A stretch of DNA of 64,000 nt from Candidatus Palauibacter scopulicola (lineage in GTDB: Bacteria; Gemmatimonadota; Gemmatimonadetes; Palauibacterales; Palauibacteraceae): assembly GCF_947581915.1 (NCBI RefSeq), contig NZ_CANPWG010000065.1, forward strand, positions 1-64,000. The letters are read 5' to 3'. The translations under genes were made by a program, and so were the position numbers. The notes under the pieces were generated by a model. The model had not been told where the DNA came from. It made no database searches and was given only the letters and a program-made list of their open reading frames with translations. Shown here piece by piece: positions 28,600-38,500 of this stretch (the first letter of the stretch is position 1; each line of letters starts with the position of its first letter).

Positions 28600-31500
28600 A
28601 TGACCCGGCGACGCGGGCCCATGCGGAGCCGTGCGACGGCAAAGGTCGCCGTGGCGCTGGCGCTGGTGGGGGCGTGCGATTCGGCGGAGGTGGTGGGTCC
28701 GCCGGGGGGCATGGTGCGGTCGGTGGCGGTGACGCCTCGGGAGGCGCACCTGACGTACCTCGGGGAGACGGTGCGGTTCACGGCGGCGGTGCGGCGGGAC
28801 TCGGGTGCGGTCGGTGGGAGTGCGGTGCGCTGGGAGAGCAGCGACGAGACGGTGGTGTCGGTGGACGGCACGGGTCAGGCGACGGCGCGCGGGAACGGGC
28901 GTGCGGAGGTGCGGGCGTCGCTGGAGGGCGTGAGCGGGTCGGCGACGGTGACGGTGGCGCAGCGTCCGACGTCGCTGAGCGTGTTCGGGGACGGCCAGAG
29001 CGCGCTGGCGGGCCTGCGGTTGCCGGGGAGCGTGGGGGTGCAGGTGCAGGACGCGGGGGGGCGTCCGGTGTCGGGGCTCGGGGTGCGGTTCTCGGTGGCG
29101 TCGGGCGGCGGGTCGGTGGACCCGGACACCGCGACGACGGACGGATCGGGGGTGGCGTCGGTGGCGTGGACGCTGGGGGCCGCGCTGGGCGAGCAGCGCC
29201 TGGCGGTGTCGGCCGGCGGCCTGGGAGCGGACGTGCGGGCGACGGCGGTGGATCCGAACTCGGTGGTGGCGCGCGTGGTGGTGTGGTCGGGCGGCCGTCA
29301 GGAGGGCGTGGCGGGACGGCCGCTGCCGGAGCCGGTGGTGGTGCAGGCGCTGGACGCGGCCACGCTCCCGGTGCCGGGCGCGCTGGTGCGGTTCGCCCCG
29401 GACGCCGGCGACGGCTCGGCGGTCCCGACCTCGGCGCGCACGGACAGCGCGGGCCAGGCGTCGACGGAGTGGACGCTGGGCGCGTCAGAGGGCGATCAGC
29501 GCCTCCGGGTCTCGGTGGGAGCCAGTAGCCCGGCGCTGGAAGTGACCGCGACGGCACACCCGGACCGCGGGATCTGCGCCCGGACGCCCGCGGTGGTGGT
29601 GGAGCTGCTCGAGGAGACGGGCGCGGCGAACTGCGCCGACGTGACGGCCGAGCAACTGGCGGCGGTCCGAACTCTTTCTCTCGAGGAAAGGAACATCGAG
29701 CGGCTGCGCGTCGGCGATTTCGCCGGTCTGTCGAGCTTGGTGTGGTTGTTCTTGGAGGGCAACCGTCTCAGCACGCTGCCGGCGGGGATCTTCTCGGACC
29801 TGATTTCGTTGTCGTGGCTGGTCCTCGATGAGAACCAGCTAGAATCGCTGCCGCCGGGGATGCTCGCGAACCTCCCCACTCTTGACCTCCTGGATCTGGG
29901 GGATAACCGGCTGACGGAGATCCCGGCGGACCTGAGCGGCTTGAGGCGTCTGCGGGATCTAAACTTGACGCGTAACCCGTTGAAGAGCCTGCCCTCCGAC
30001 CCGTTCGCGGGCATGGAACGACTGGAGAGCTTGGGGTTGCACGATATCGGGCTGGGAGATTTGCCCCCGGGGTTGCTCGCGGGGCTGCCCAGGCTCACGA
30101 GTCTGTGGTTGGGCGAGAACGGTCTGACGCGCCTTCCCGCGGGCGTCTTCGACAATCTTCGGCGTCTGGAGGTGCTGTCGCTGGTCGACAACCAACTGAC
30201 GGAACTGCCGTCCAGTGTGTTCAAGAACCTGCCGGAACTCAACATCTTGTGGCTGCAGGACAACCAGTTGCGCGACCTGGACGAGGATGTCTTCGCCGGG
30301 CTCGCGAACCTGCGAACAGTGCACCTCGCGAGGAACGAGCTTGCGGCACTGCCGCCTGACGTCTTCGCCGGGCTGTCCAGCCTGGAGCACCTGCGGCTGG
30401 ACGGCAACCGGCTTACGGCGTTGCCGCCGGACATCTTCGCCGGTCTGTCGCGGCTTGAACAGGTGCGTCTCGAAGGCAACGAGCTTGCCGGGTTGCCGCC
30501 CGGGCTCTTCACGGGGTTGGGAGAGTTGAGGCGGTTGCGGTTGGAGCGAAACCAGATCTCGAGCCTGCCCCCCGGCTTGTTCGACGGGCTGTCGCGTCTG
30601 GACTCCCTGGGTCTGGATCATAACGGCCTGACCGCGCTGCCGCCGCACATCTTCGCCGGGTTGGGGAGTCTGACGGAGTTGACCCTCCATACGAACCAGC
30701 TCCGGGAGTTGCCATCGGGCGTGTTCGCGGACCTTTCGCGGCTGAGGCGTCTCACGTTGAACTCCAATCAACTTGTGGAACTGCCGCCAGGGGTGTTCGC
30801 GGGGCTTTCGAGCCTGGCGGAGGTGCGTCTGTGGCCCAACCCGGGCACACCGTTCGTGTTGCCGCTGGAGCTGGAACGCACGGACGCGGCGGATGCGCTG
30901 GCGCCGGGACCGGCGCGCGTGGTGCTGCGCGTGCCGTCGGGCGCGCCCGGGTCCATCGAAGTGCTGGCGACGGTGCACGGCGGGTCGGCGTCGGGCGCGG
31001 AGTTCGCGGTGTCGGCGGGGGACACGCGGAGCGCACCGCTGGTGGTGAGCCGGGCCGCCGGGAGTACCGGCGCGACGTACGTGAGTCTTGGGCGTGCGCC
31101 GGCGCTGCCTTCGGGTTTGGAGTTCGCGGTCGGCGAGGCGCTGGTGCTGTTCGCACCGGCGGACAACCGTCCGCCGAGGGTGACGGAGGAGATTCCGGGA
31201 TATCGGCTCCAGGCGTCCGGGCCGTCGGCGGCGGTGGACCTGGGGGCGCACTTCGCCGATCCGGACGGGGATGCGCTGAACTATGGGGCGCGGGCGGACG
31301 ACGGGAGCGTGGTGGCCGCGCGGGTGGAGGACGGGACGCTGGTGCTGGAGCCGGCGTCGGAGGGAGCGACGGCCGTGGAAGTGACGGCGCGCGACCCGGA
31401 CGGCCTGAGCGCGTCGCGACGGGTGCGGGTGACGGTGGGGCCGGCGTCGGACCCGGACAACTACCGGATCGAGCTTGCGTTTGTCGAGGGAGCCACCGAA

Positions 31501-32277
31501 GCGGAGCGGTTCACGGAGGCGGAGAAGGCGGCGGTGCGGCGCGCGGCGGCGCGCTGGATGGAGGTGGTCGTGGGTGACCTGCCGGCCGTGCCGGTGGACA
31601 CGCAACTGTGCTACAACTTCACGCGGATGGTGGGCACGCTGGACGACATCGTGATCACCGCGTCGATATCGGACGCGGGGCCGATCAACAGCCTCGGCCA
31701 GGCGGCCCGCTGCATGTCTCGCGAGTCGGGTCTGACTCTCACGGGCTCGATCTGGCTTAACCGACATTACTTCGACCCGGCGCGTTCGATGGGCCAGCTC
31801 AGCGTATACGAGGTCGCGGTGCACGAGATGGGGCACATTCTGGGCATCGGCTCACACCGATGGAACGAGATTCTGCGGGAGGAGACGCGGGGCGAGCCGC
31901 TGGACACGCACTTCCCGGGGCCGTTGGCGGTGGAGGCGTTCAACGAGGCGGGGGGCCGGGCGTACACCGGAGGCAAGGTCCCGGTCGACAACGTGTCGTT
32001 CGCGCCCAACAGCCACTGGCGGCAGAACATGCTGCACGACGAACTCATGTCCGTCTCCGGCGGCGGCGCCCTGAGCGCGATCACGGTGCAGGCGCTGGCG
32101 GACCTGGGCTACGAGGTCGACGTCAGCCGGGCCGACCCCTACACCCTGCCTGGCGCCGACAGGGCCCCGGCAGCGGACGCGGAAGCGGCGCCCCTGTTCG
32201 CCGGCGACGTCATCGAGGGCCCGGTGATCGTGGTCGACGAGAACGGCAGAATCATCCGCATCATCGGCGGCAACTGA
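28600..32277 (+). CDS. LRR lipoprotein with C-terminal leishmanolysin-like (M8-like) zinc protease domain, copy 2
   Basis: This 1,225-residue paralog of the preceding gene has the same order: lipobox signal (ALALVGAC), three Ig-like domains identical to copy 1, leucine-rich repeats (about 357-750), Calx-beta-like and cadherin-like domains, and protease. It has one more leucine-rich repeat than copy 1, and the repeats differ at many surface positions. The protease has HEMGHILGIG (first His about 1075), a later His in SHWRQN and Met in DELMSV, so both copies keep all zinc ligands and the Met-turn. A 16-residue tail matches copy 1. ATG 28600 lies three bases after copy 1, so both are one operon; ATG 28621 is an alternative start. 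Confidence 0.82.
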   Translation: MTRRRGPMRSRATAKVAVALALVGACDSAEVVGPPGGMVRSVAVTPREAHLTYLGETVRFTAAVRRDSGAVGGSAVRWESSDETVVSVDGTGQATARGNGRAEVRASLEGVSGSATVTVAQRPTSLSVFGDGQSALAGLRLPGSVGVQVQDAGGRPVSGLGVRFSVASGGGSVDPDTATTDGSGVASVAWTLGAALGEQRLAVSAGGLGADVRATAVDPNSVVARVVVWSGGRQEGVAGRPLPEPVVVQALDAATLPVPGALVRFAPDAGDGSAVPTSARTDSAGQASTEWTLGASEGDQRLRVSVGASSPALEVTATAHPDRGICARTPAVVVELLEETGAANCADVTAEQLAAVRTLSLEERNIERLRVGDFAGLSSLVWLFLEGNRLSTLPAGIFSDLISLSWLVLDENQLESLPPGMLANLPTLDLLDLGDNRLTEIPADLSGLRRLRDLNLTRNPLKSLPSDPFAGMERLESLGLHDIGLGDLPPGLLAGLPRLTSLWLGENGLTRLPAGVFDNLRRLEVLSLVDNQLTELPSSVFKNLPELNILWLQDNQLRDLDEDVFAGLANLRTVHLARNELAALPPDVFAGLSSLEHLRLDGNRLTALPPDIFAGLSRLEQVRLEGNELAGLPPGLFTGLGELRRLRLERNQISSLPPGLFDGLSRLDSLGLDHNGLTALPPHIFAGLGSLTELTLHTNQLRELPSGVFADLSRLRRLTLNSNQLVELPPGVFAGLSSLAEVRLWPNPGTPFVLPLELERTDAADALAPGPARVVLRVPSGAPGSIEVLATVHGGSASGAEFAVSAGDTRSAPLVVSRAAGSTGATYVSLGRAPALPSGLEFAVGEALVLFAPADNRPPRVTEEIPGYRLQASGPSAAVDLGAHFADPDGDALNYGARADDGSVVAARVEDGTLVLEPASEGATAVEVTARDPDGLSASRRVRVTVGPASDPDNYRIELAFVEGATEAERFTEAEKAAVRRAAARWMEVVVGDLPAVPVDTQLCYNFTRMVGTLDDIVITASISDAGPINSLGQAARCMSRESGLTLTGSIWLNRHYFDPARSMGQLSVYEVAVHEMGHILGIGSHRWNEILREETRGEPLDTHFPGPLAVEAFNEAGGRAYTGGKVPVDNVSFAPNSHWRQNMLHDELMSVSGGGALSAITVQALADLGYEVDVSRADPYTLPGADRAPAADAEAAPLFAGDVIEGPVIVVDENGRIIRIIGGN
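28665..29636 (+). repeat. 972-bp perfect direct repeat, copy 2
   Basis: Second copy of the block at 25077-26048. It encodes the three Ig-like domains of the second LRR lipoprotein. At its right edge the sequences part within the codons for the Cys linker (AACTGCGC is the last shared run). Confidence 0.92.
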
Positions 32278-32582
32278 TCCCCTCAGCCCCCAACTTCAAC
32301 TTCCAACGGCTGACGCGCGTCGAGCTTGCTCTTTTCGGATTCGGCGTTTATCATGGCGTCGCTTTCCGTCGGGTTCGCGACTTCCAGTGATCCAACGTCC
32401 GCGTTGGCGGGGAGGATTTCGTTAACGTACAGCCACAGATCATGCGACCCCCCCAAATGGGTAGTATTTATCCGTGATCCCTCGCCATTTTGGGTAGCGC
32501 GTTGCTGGTGAACGATCATGGTCATGCTGTTAGTATTTGACATGACTGACTTCATACGTCTCTTGGTGGTGAGAACCGTGCC
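32278..32582. other. 305-bp intergenic region before the giant repeat gene
   Basis: No confident gene lies here. A minus-strand frame (32283 up to about 32600) would encode up to 105 residues and reads plausibly near its end (HDLWLYVNEILP, DAMINAESEKSK), but I know no family for it and it may be a remnant. The region is more AT-rich than its flanks. It contains twin CC-(A/T)-GG boxes (32452-32494), two copies of TAGTATTT (32462, 32531) and TTGACA at 32537 without a good -10 partner. Confidence 0.4.
32452..32494 (+). promoter_or_regulatory. Twin CC-(A/T)-GG boxes upstream of the giant repeat gene
   Basis: CCCAAATGGG (32452-32461) and CCATTTTGGG (32485-32494) lie 33 bases apart, ending 88 bases before the ATG. 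Between them is CGTGATCCCT (32473-32482), a 10-mer that also occurs at 24972-24981 before the first LRR gene. The run CCCCCCAAATGGGTAG also resembles CCCCCCAATATAGGTAG at the first site. A shared control element is a reasonable inference. Confidence 0.42.
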
Positions 32583-35500
32583 ATGATCGCCGGGTTGCAT
32601 CTACTCCTGTTCACCAATAGCTGCTCAGTAGAAGAAGGCTTCGTAAGCTCACCTAAGCAGTCTCCAGTCCACCCCAACCGGCAGGGTACTCCCGTGCAGC
32701 CGACCTCCACCTTCGTGTCCTTGTCCGCCCGGATCGTCGCTCGAACGATCTGCGTCCTCGCGCTGCTGCTGGCTATCGCCACACCCGCTGCCGCCGCCGG
32801 CCCTGCACCGGAACGATGGGGATCGGCCGCGGACACGCTCTCGGTGACGCTGACCGGACCCGCCGGTGGCACGGTCAAGGAAGGCGAGACCGCGTACTTC
32901 GAGGTGAGGGTGGCGGGGAACAGCGGTTCCGACACGGTGACCGTGACGTACACCGTGAGCGGGACGGCGACCCCGGGGGACGACTACACGGCGCTGCCCG
33001 GCGAGGTGACGCTGCGCGGCGGCGAGGCGAACGCGCTCATCGCTCTGGTAGCGGTGGAGGACTCGACCTCCGACAACGGGGAGACGGTGACGCTCACGTT
33101 GTCGGGCGCCACGGGCACCGCACCGGCCGTAGTGGACACGACGTCCGCCACGGTGACGATCCGGGACGCGCGAAGCAGCCAGGGGGAGAATCGGCCGCCG
33201 CGGGCCGACGCGGGTTCGAACCAGACGGTGGACGAACGGACGCTGGTGAACCTCGACGGTTCCGGCAGCGAGGATCCGGACGACGACTTCCTGAACTACC
33301 TGTGGACGAAGACGTCCGGGCCGGACGTGACGATCGTCGGCGCCAACACCGCGTTTGCGTCCTTCACGGCGCCGGAGGTGACGAGCACCACGACGGTCCG
33401 GTTCCGGCTCCGCGTGGGCGACGGCCGCACCTATTCGTACGCCACCACCTCGGTCACGGTGAACCACGTGAACCGGGCGCCGGAGACGAAAGGCAGCGTG
33501 TCCAATGCCGTGACGAACCGCGACAGCACTGGCACCGTGGACATGTCGTCGTACTTCACGGAACTCGACAACGACGATCTAACGTATACAGCCGAGTCGG
33601 ACGACGAGGACGTGGTAGAGGTACGCGTGAGCGGAAGTGAGGTGACCTACGAAGGCGTGGCGCTAGGCAGCGCAACGGTGACGGTGACGGCCGCCGATCC
33701 CGAGGATGCGGAAGCCGAGCAGAGTTTCAAGGTGACAGTGGAGAACATTCCTCCAGAGGCCGTGGGCAGCATTTCGAACACGTCGGTCTACGTCAAAGCG
33801 AACGGCACCGTGGATGTGTCGTCGTACTTCAGAGATCTCGACGGCGACGCCCTGATGTACACGGTGGCTTCCTCGGACTCGTCGGCGGTGACGGTGAGCG
33901 TGAACGGGAGCACGGTGACGTACACGGGGGAGGTGCAGGGCACGGCGACGGTCACCGTGACGGCAAGGGATCCCAGTGGCGCCAGCGCCAAGCAGCAGTT
34001 CGCCGTCGAGGTCCCGAACCGGGATCCCGTCAAGGTGGGCAGCATTTCGGACCAGTCCGTGCACGTCAAGGCGACCGGCACGGTGACCGTGTCGTCGAGA
34101 TTCACCGATCCCGACATGGACGCGTTGAGCTACGAAGCCGAATCCGACGACGTGGGCGTGGTGACCGTGAGCGTGGATGAGAGCACCGTGACGTTCAAGG
34201 GGGTGAGCCAGGGCACGGCGACGGTGACGGTGACGGCCTCCGATCCCCACGGGGGCGAGGCGGAGCAGGAGTTCGACGTGACGGTCCCGAACCGGGATCC
34301 CACTACGGTGGGCACCATTTCAGACAGGTCGGTCTACGTCGGAGCGAGTGGAAACGTGGACGTCGCATCGAACTTCAGCGACCCCGACATGGACCCGTTG
34401 AGCTTTGAAGCCGAATCCGACGACGAGGATGTCGTGACGGTGAGGGTGAGCGGGAGCCAGGTGACGTTCACGGGCGAGGGTCAGGGCGACGCCACGGTGA
34501 CGGTGACGGCCTCCGATCCCCACGGGGGCGAGGTGGAGCAGGAGTTCGACGTGACGGTCCCGAACCGCGCGCCGACCGCGGTGGGCAACATCGCATCGCA
34601 GTCGGTCTACGTCGGCGCGAGCGACGACGTTGACGTGTCGTCGAAATTCACCGACCCCGATGGCGATCGCCTGAGGTACAGCGCCTCTTCCTCGAACACG
34701 TCGGTGGTCACGGTGAGCGTGAGCGGGAGCACGGTGACGTTCACGGGCCAGGACCAGGGAAGAGCGACGGTGACGGTGACGGCAAGGGACCCCGACCGCG
34801 CCACCGCCACACAGAGTTTCACGGTGACGGTTCCCAACCGCGCGCCGACCGCGGATGCGGGGAACAACCGGACCGTGAACGAGCGGACTACGGTGACGCT
34901 GAGCGGTTCCGGGACCGACCCCGACGGGGATCCTCTGACCTACAGGTGGACCCAGAGGTCGGGGACTTCGGTGACGCTGAGTAGCTCGACGGTCGCGTCG
35001 CCGACGTTCACCGCGCCCGAGGTGACCGGTAACACGGCGCTGACGTTCCGCCTGACGGTGAGCGACGGCTCGGCGAGCGATACCGACGACGTGACGATCA
35101 CGGTGCGGCAGGTGAACCGGGCGCCGACGGCCGCGGCGGGGGCGAACCAGACCGTGGACGAGGGGGCGACGGTGACGCTGAGCGGTTCCGGGAGCGATCC
35201 CGACAACGACCGTCTCAGCTACTCCTGGGAGCAGACGGCGGGTCCGGCCGCGACGCTGAGCAGCACGACGGCAGCGTCGTCGACGTTCACCGCTCCCGAG
35301 GTGACGGTCAACACCGTGCTGACGTTCCGCCTCACGGTGAGCGATGGCTCGCTGAGCGACACGGACGACGTGACGGTGACGGTGCGGCACGTGAACCGGA
35401 AGCCCACCGCCGCCGCGGGGGCCGACCAGACGGTGGACGAGGGTGCGACGGTGACGCTGAACGGTTCCGGGAGTTCGGATCCCGACGGCGACGGCGTGAC

Positions 35501-38500
35501 CTATTCGTGGGAGCAGACGGCGGGCACGACCGTGACGCTGAGCAGCACGACCGCGGCATCGCCGACCTTCACCGCTCCCGACGTGAAGGCGAACACGACG
35601 CTCACGTTCCGCCTTACGGTGAGCGATGGCTCGCTGAGCGACACGGACGACGTGACGGTCACGGTGCGGCAGGTGAACAGCGCGCCGACGGCCGACGCCG
35701 GGAGCGAACAGACGGTCGATGAGCGGACGACCGTGACGCTGAACGGGTCGGGCAGCGACCCCGACGGCGACAGCGTGACCTACGCCTGGAAGCAGTTGAA
35801 GGGTGCGACGGCGACGCTGAGCAGCACGACCGTGGCATCGCCGACGTTCACGGCGCCGGAGGTCACGGTCGACACGGACCTGGACTTCGAACTGACGGTG
35901 AGCGACGGCTCGCTGAGCGGCGCCGACACCGTGACGGTGACGGTGCGGCACGTGAACCGCGCGCCGACGGCCGACGCCGGTAGCGACCAGACGGTGGACG
36001 AGCGGACGACCGTGACGCTGGACGGTTCGGGCAGCGACCCCGACGGCGACAGCGTGAGCTACGCCTGGAAACAGTTGACGGGCACGACGGCGACGCTGAC
36101 CAGCATGACCGTGGCGTCGCCGACCTTCCCGGCTCCGGAGGTGACGGCCGACACCGACCTGACGTTCGAGCTCACGGTGAGCGACGGCTCGCTGAGCGAC
36201 ATGGACACTGTGACGGTGACCGTACGCCACGTGAACCGCGCGCCGACGGCGGACGCGGGAGCCAATCAGGCGGTGGACGAGGGTGCGACAGTGACGCTGA
36301 GCGGTTCGGGCAGCGACCCAGACGACGACACCGTGAGCTATGCGTGGACGCAGACGGCCGGTCCCACAGTGACGCTGAGCGACACCAGCGCGGCATCGCC
36401 GACGTTCACGGCTCCCGAAGTGACGGCCAGCACGGATCTGAAGTTCCGTCTGACGGTGAGCGACGGCACGCTGAGCACGACGGACGACGTGACGGTCACG
36501 GTGCGGCAGGTGGATGGCGCGCCGACGGCGAACGCGGGTAGCGACCAGACGGTGGACGAGCGGACGACGGTGACGCTGAGCGGTTCGGGCAGCGACCCCG
36601 ACGGCGACAGCGTGACCTACGCCTGGAAGCAGTTGACGGGTACGACGGCGACGCTGAGCAGCGCGACTGTGGCATCGCCGACCTTCCCGGCTCCGGAGGT
36701 GACGGCCGACACGGACCTGACGTTCGAACTGACGGTGAGCGACGGCACGCTGAGCGGCGTCGATACCGTGACCGTAACGGTGCGGCACGTGAACCGGGCC
36801 CCGACGGCTACCGGGACGATCGCGGCGCAGACCGTGGCGGCGGACGGGAGCGGGAGCGTCGACGTGTCGTCGAACTTCACCGACGCCGACGGGGACGCAC
36901 TGTCGTACACCGTCGAGTGGACGGATTCGACGGCCGTGACCGTGTCGGTGACCGGGAGCACGGTCGCGTTCACGGGGAAGGCGCAGGGCAGCGCGACCGT
37001 GACCGTGACGGCCGCGGACGGCGATGGCGCCGAGGCAGAGCAGTCGTTCACGGTCACGGTGACGGCGTCGGCGGCGAACCGGGCGCCGCTGTTCGACCCG
37101 GCCGCGGTGACGCGGACGGTGGCGGAGAACTCGGCGGCGGGCACGGCAGTCGGTGCGCCGGTGACGGCGACCGACCCGGACAACAACGCCCTGACGTACA
37201 GCCTCGCGGCGGGCGGCGATTCCGCGTCGTTCGCGATCGGCGCGTCGACGGGTCAGCTCGCGGTCGGCAGCGGGGCGGAGCTGGACTACGAGAGCGGAAA
37301 CACGGAACTGACCGTCAGCGTCGTGGCCTCCGACGGAACGCTGGCGGACACGGCGACCGTCACGGTGACGGTCACGGACGCCGACGACCCCGGCGTGGTG
37401 CGGCTGGACGCGACGGTGGCCCGCGTCGGCATGCCGGTGACGGCGACGCTGACGGACCAGGACGGCTCCCGCAACGCGGGCAAGAGGCGCCGCTGGCAGC
37501 GGTCGGCCGGCGAGGGCTCGACGTGGACGAACATCGCGCGTGCGACCTCGCGGATCTACACCCCGGTGGCCGCCGACGAGGGCATGTACATCAGAGCGGT
37601 GTTCACGTACACGGACGGCCACGGTCCGAACAAGCGCGCCGAGAGCGCCGCGCTGCGCGTGACGGGCCCGAACGTGGCGCCGGTGTTCAGCCCGGACACC
37701 GTCGCGCTCACCGTGGCGGAGAACTCCGCCGCGGGCGCCGAGGTGGGCACGGTGACGGCTACCGACGCCAACGGCGACACCCTGGCCTACAGCCTCCTTG
37801 CGGGCGGTGACGCATCGTCGTTCGCGATCGGCGAGACGACGGGCACGATCACCGTGGGAACCGGAGCCACGCTGGACTACGAGGGCGGGGACACCGAACT
37901 GAGCGTCAGCGTCTTGGGTACGGATGGGATGCTGGCGGACACGGCGGCCGTCACCATCACCATCACCAATGCGGACGATCCGGGCGCGGCGACACTCGAT
38001 GCGGCACAGGCCGAAGTGGGCGAGGCGCTCACGGCGACCCTGACCGACGAGGACGAACCGGAAGCGGACGCGACGACGGTCGTGTGGCAGCGGTCGGCCG
38101 ACCAGGGCATGACGTGGACGGACATCGCCGGCGCGACCGCGACGTCGTACACGCCGGTGGTGGGCGACGTGGGGAACCTGCTGCGGGCGGTCTTCACCTA
38201 CACCGATGGCCATGGGGCGGGCAAACGCGCCGAGAGCGCCTCGGTGACGGTCACGGTCGCGAACCGGTCTCCGCTGTTCAGCCCGGCCGCGGTGACGCGG
38301 ACGGTGGCGGAGAACTCGGCGGCGGGCACCGCGGTCGGTGAGCCGGTGACGGCGACCGACCCGGACAACGACGCGCTCACCTACAGCCTCGCGGGCGACG
38401 ATGCTTCGTCCTTCACGGTCGGCGCATCGACGGGACAACTCGCGGTGGGAAGCGGCGTGGAGCTGGACTACGAGGGCGGGGACACGGAGCTGACCGTCAG

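Noticed and set aside
34840-36795. Regular ~280-bp spaced repeats considered as a CRISPR or satellite array
   Set aside because: They encode in-frame PKD-like domains of one protein; unit length and lack of short identical repeats with unique spacers exclude CRISPR.
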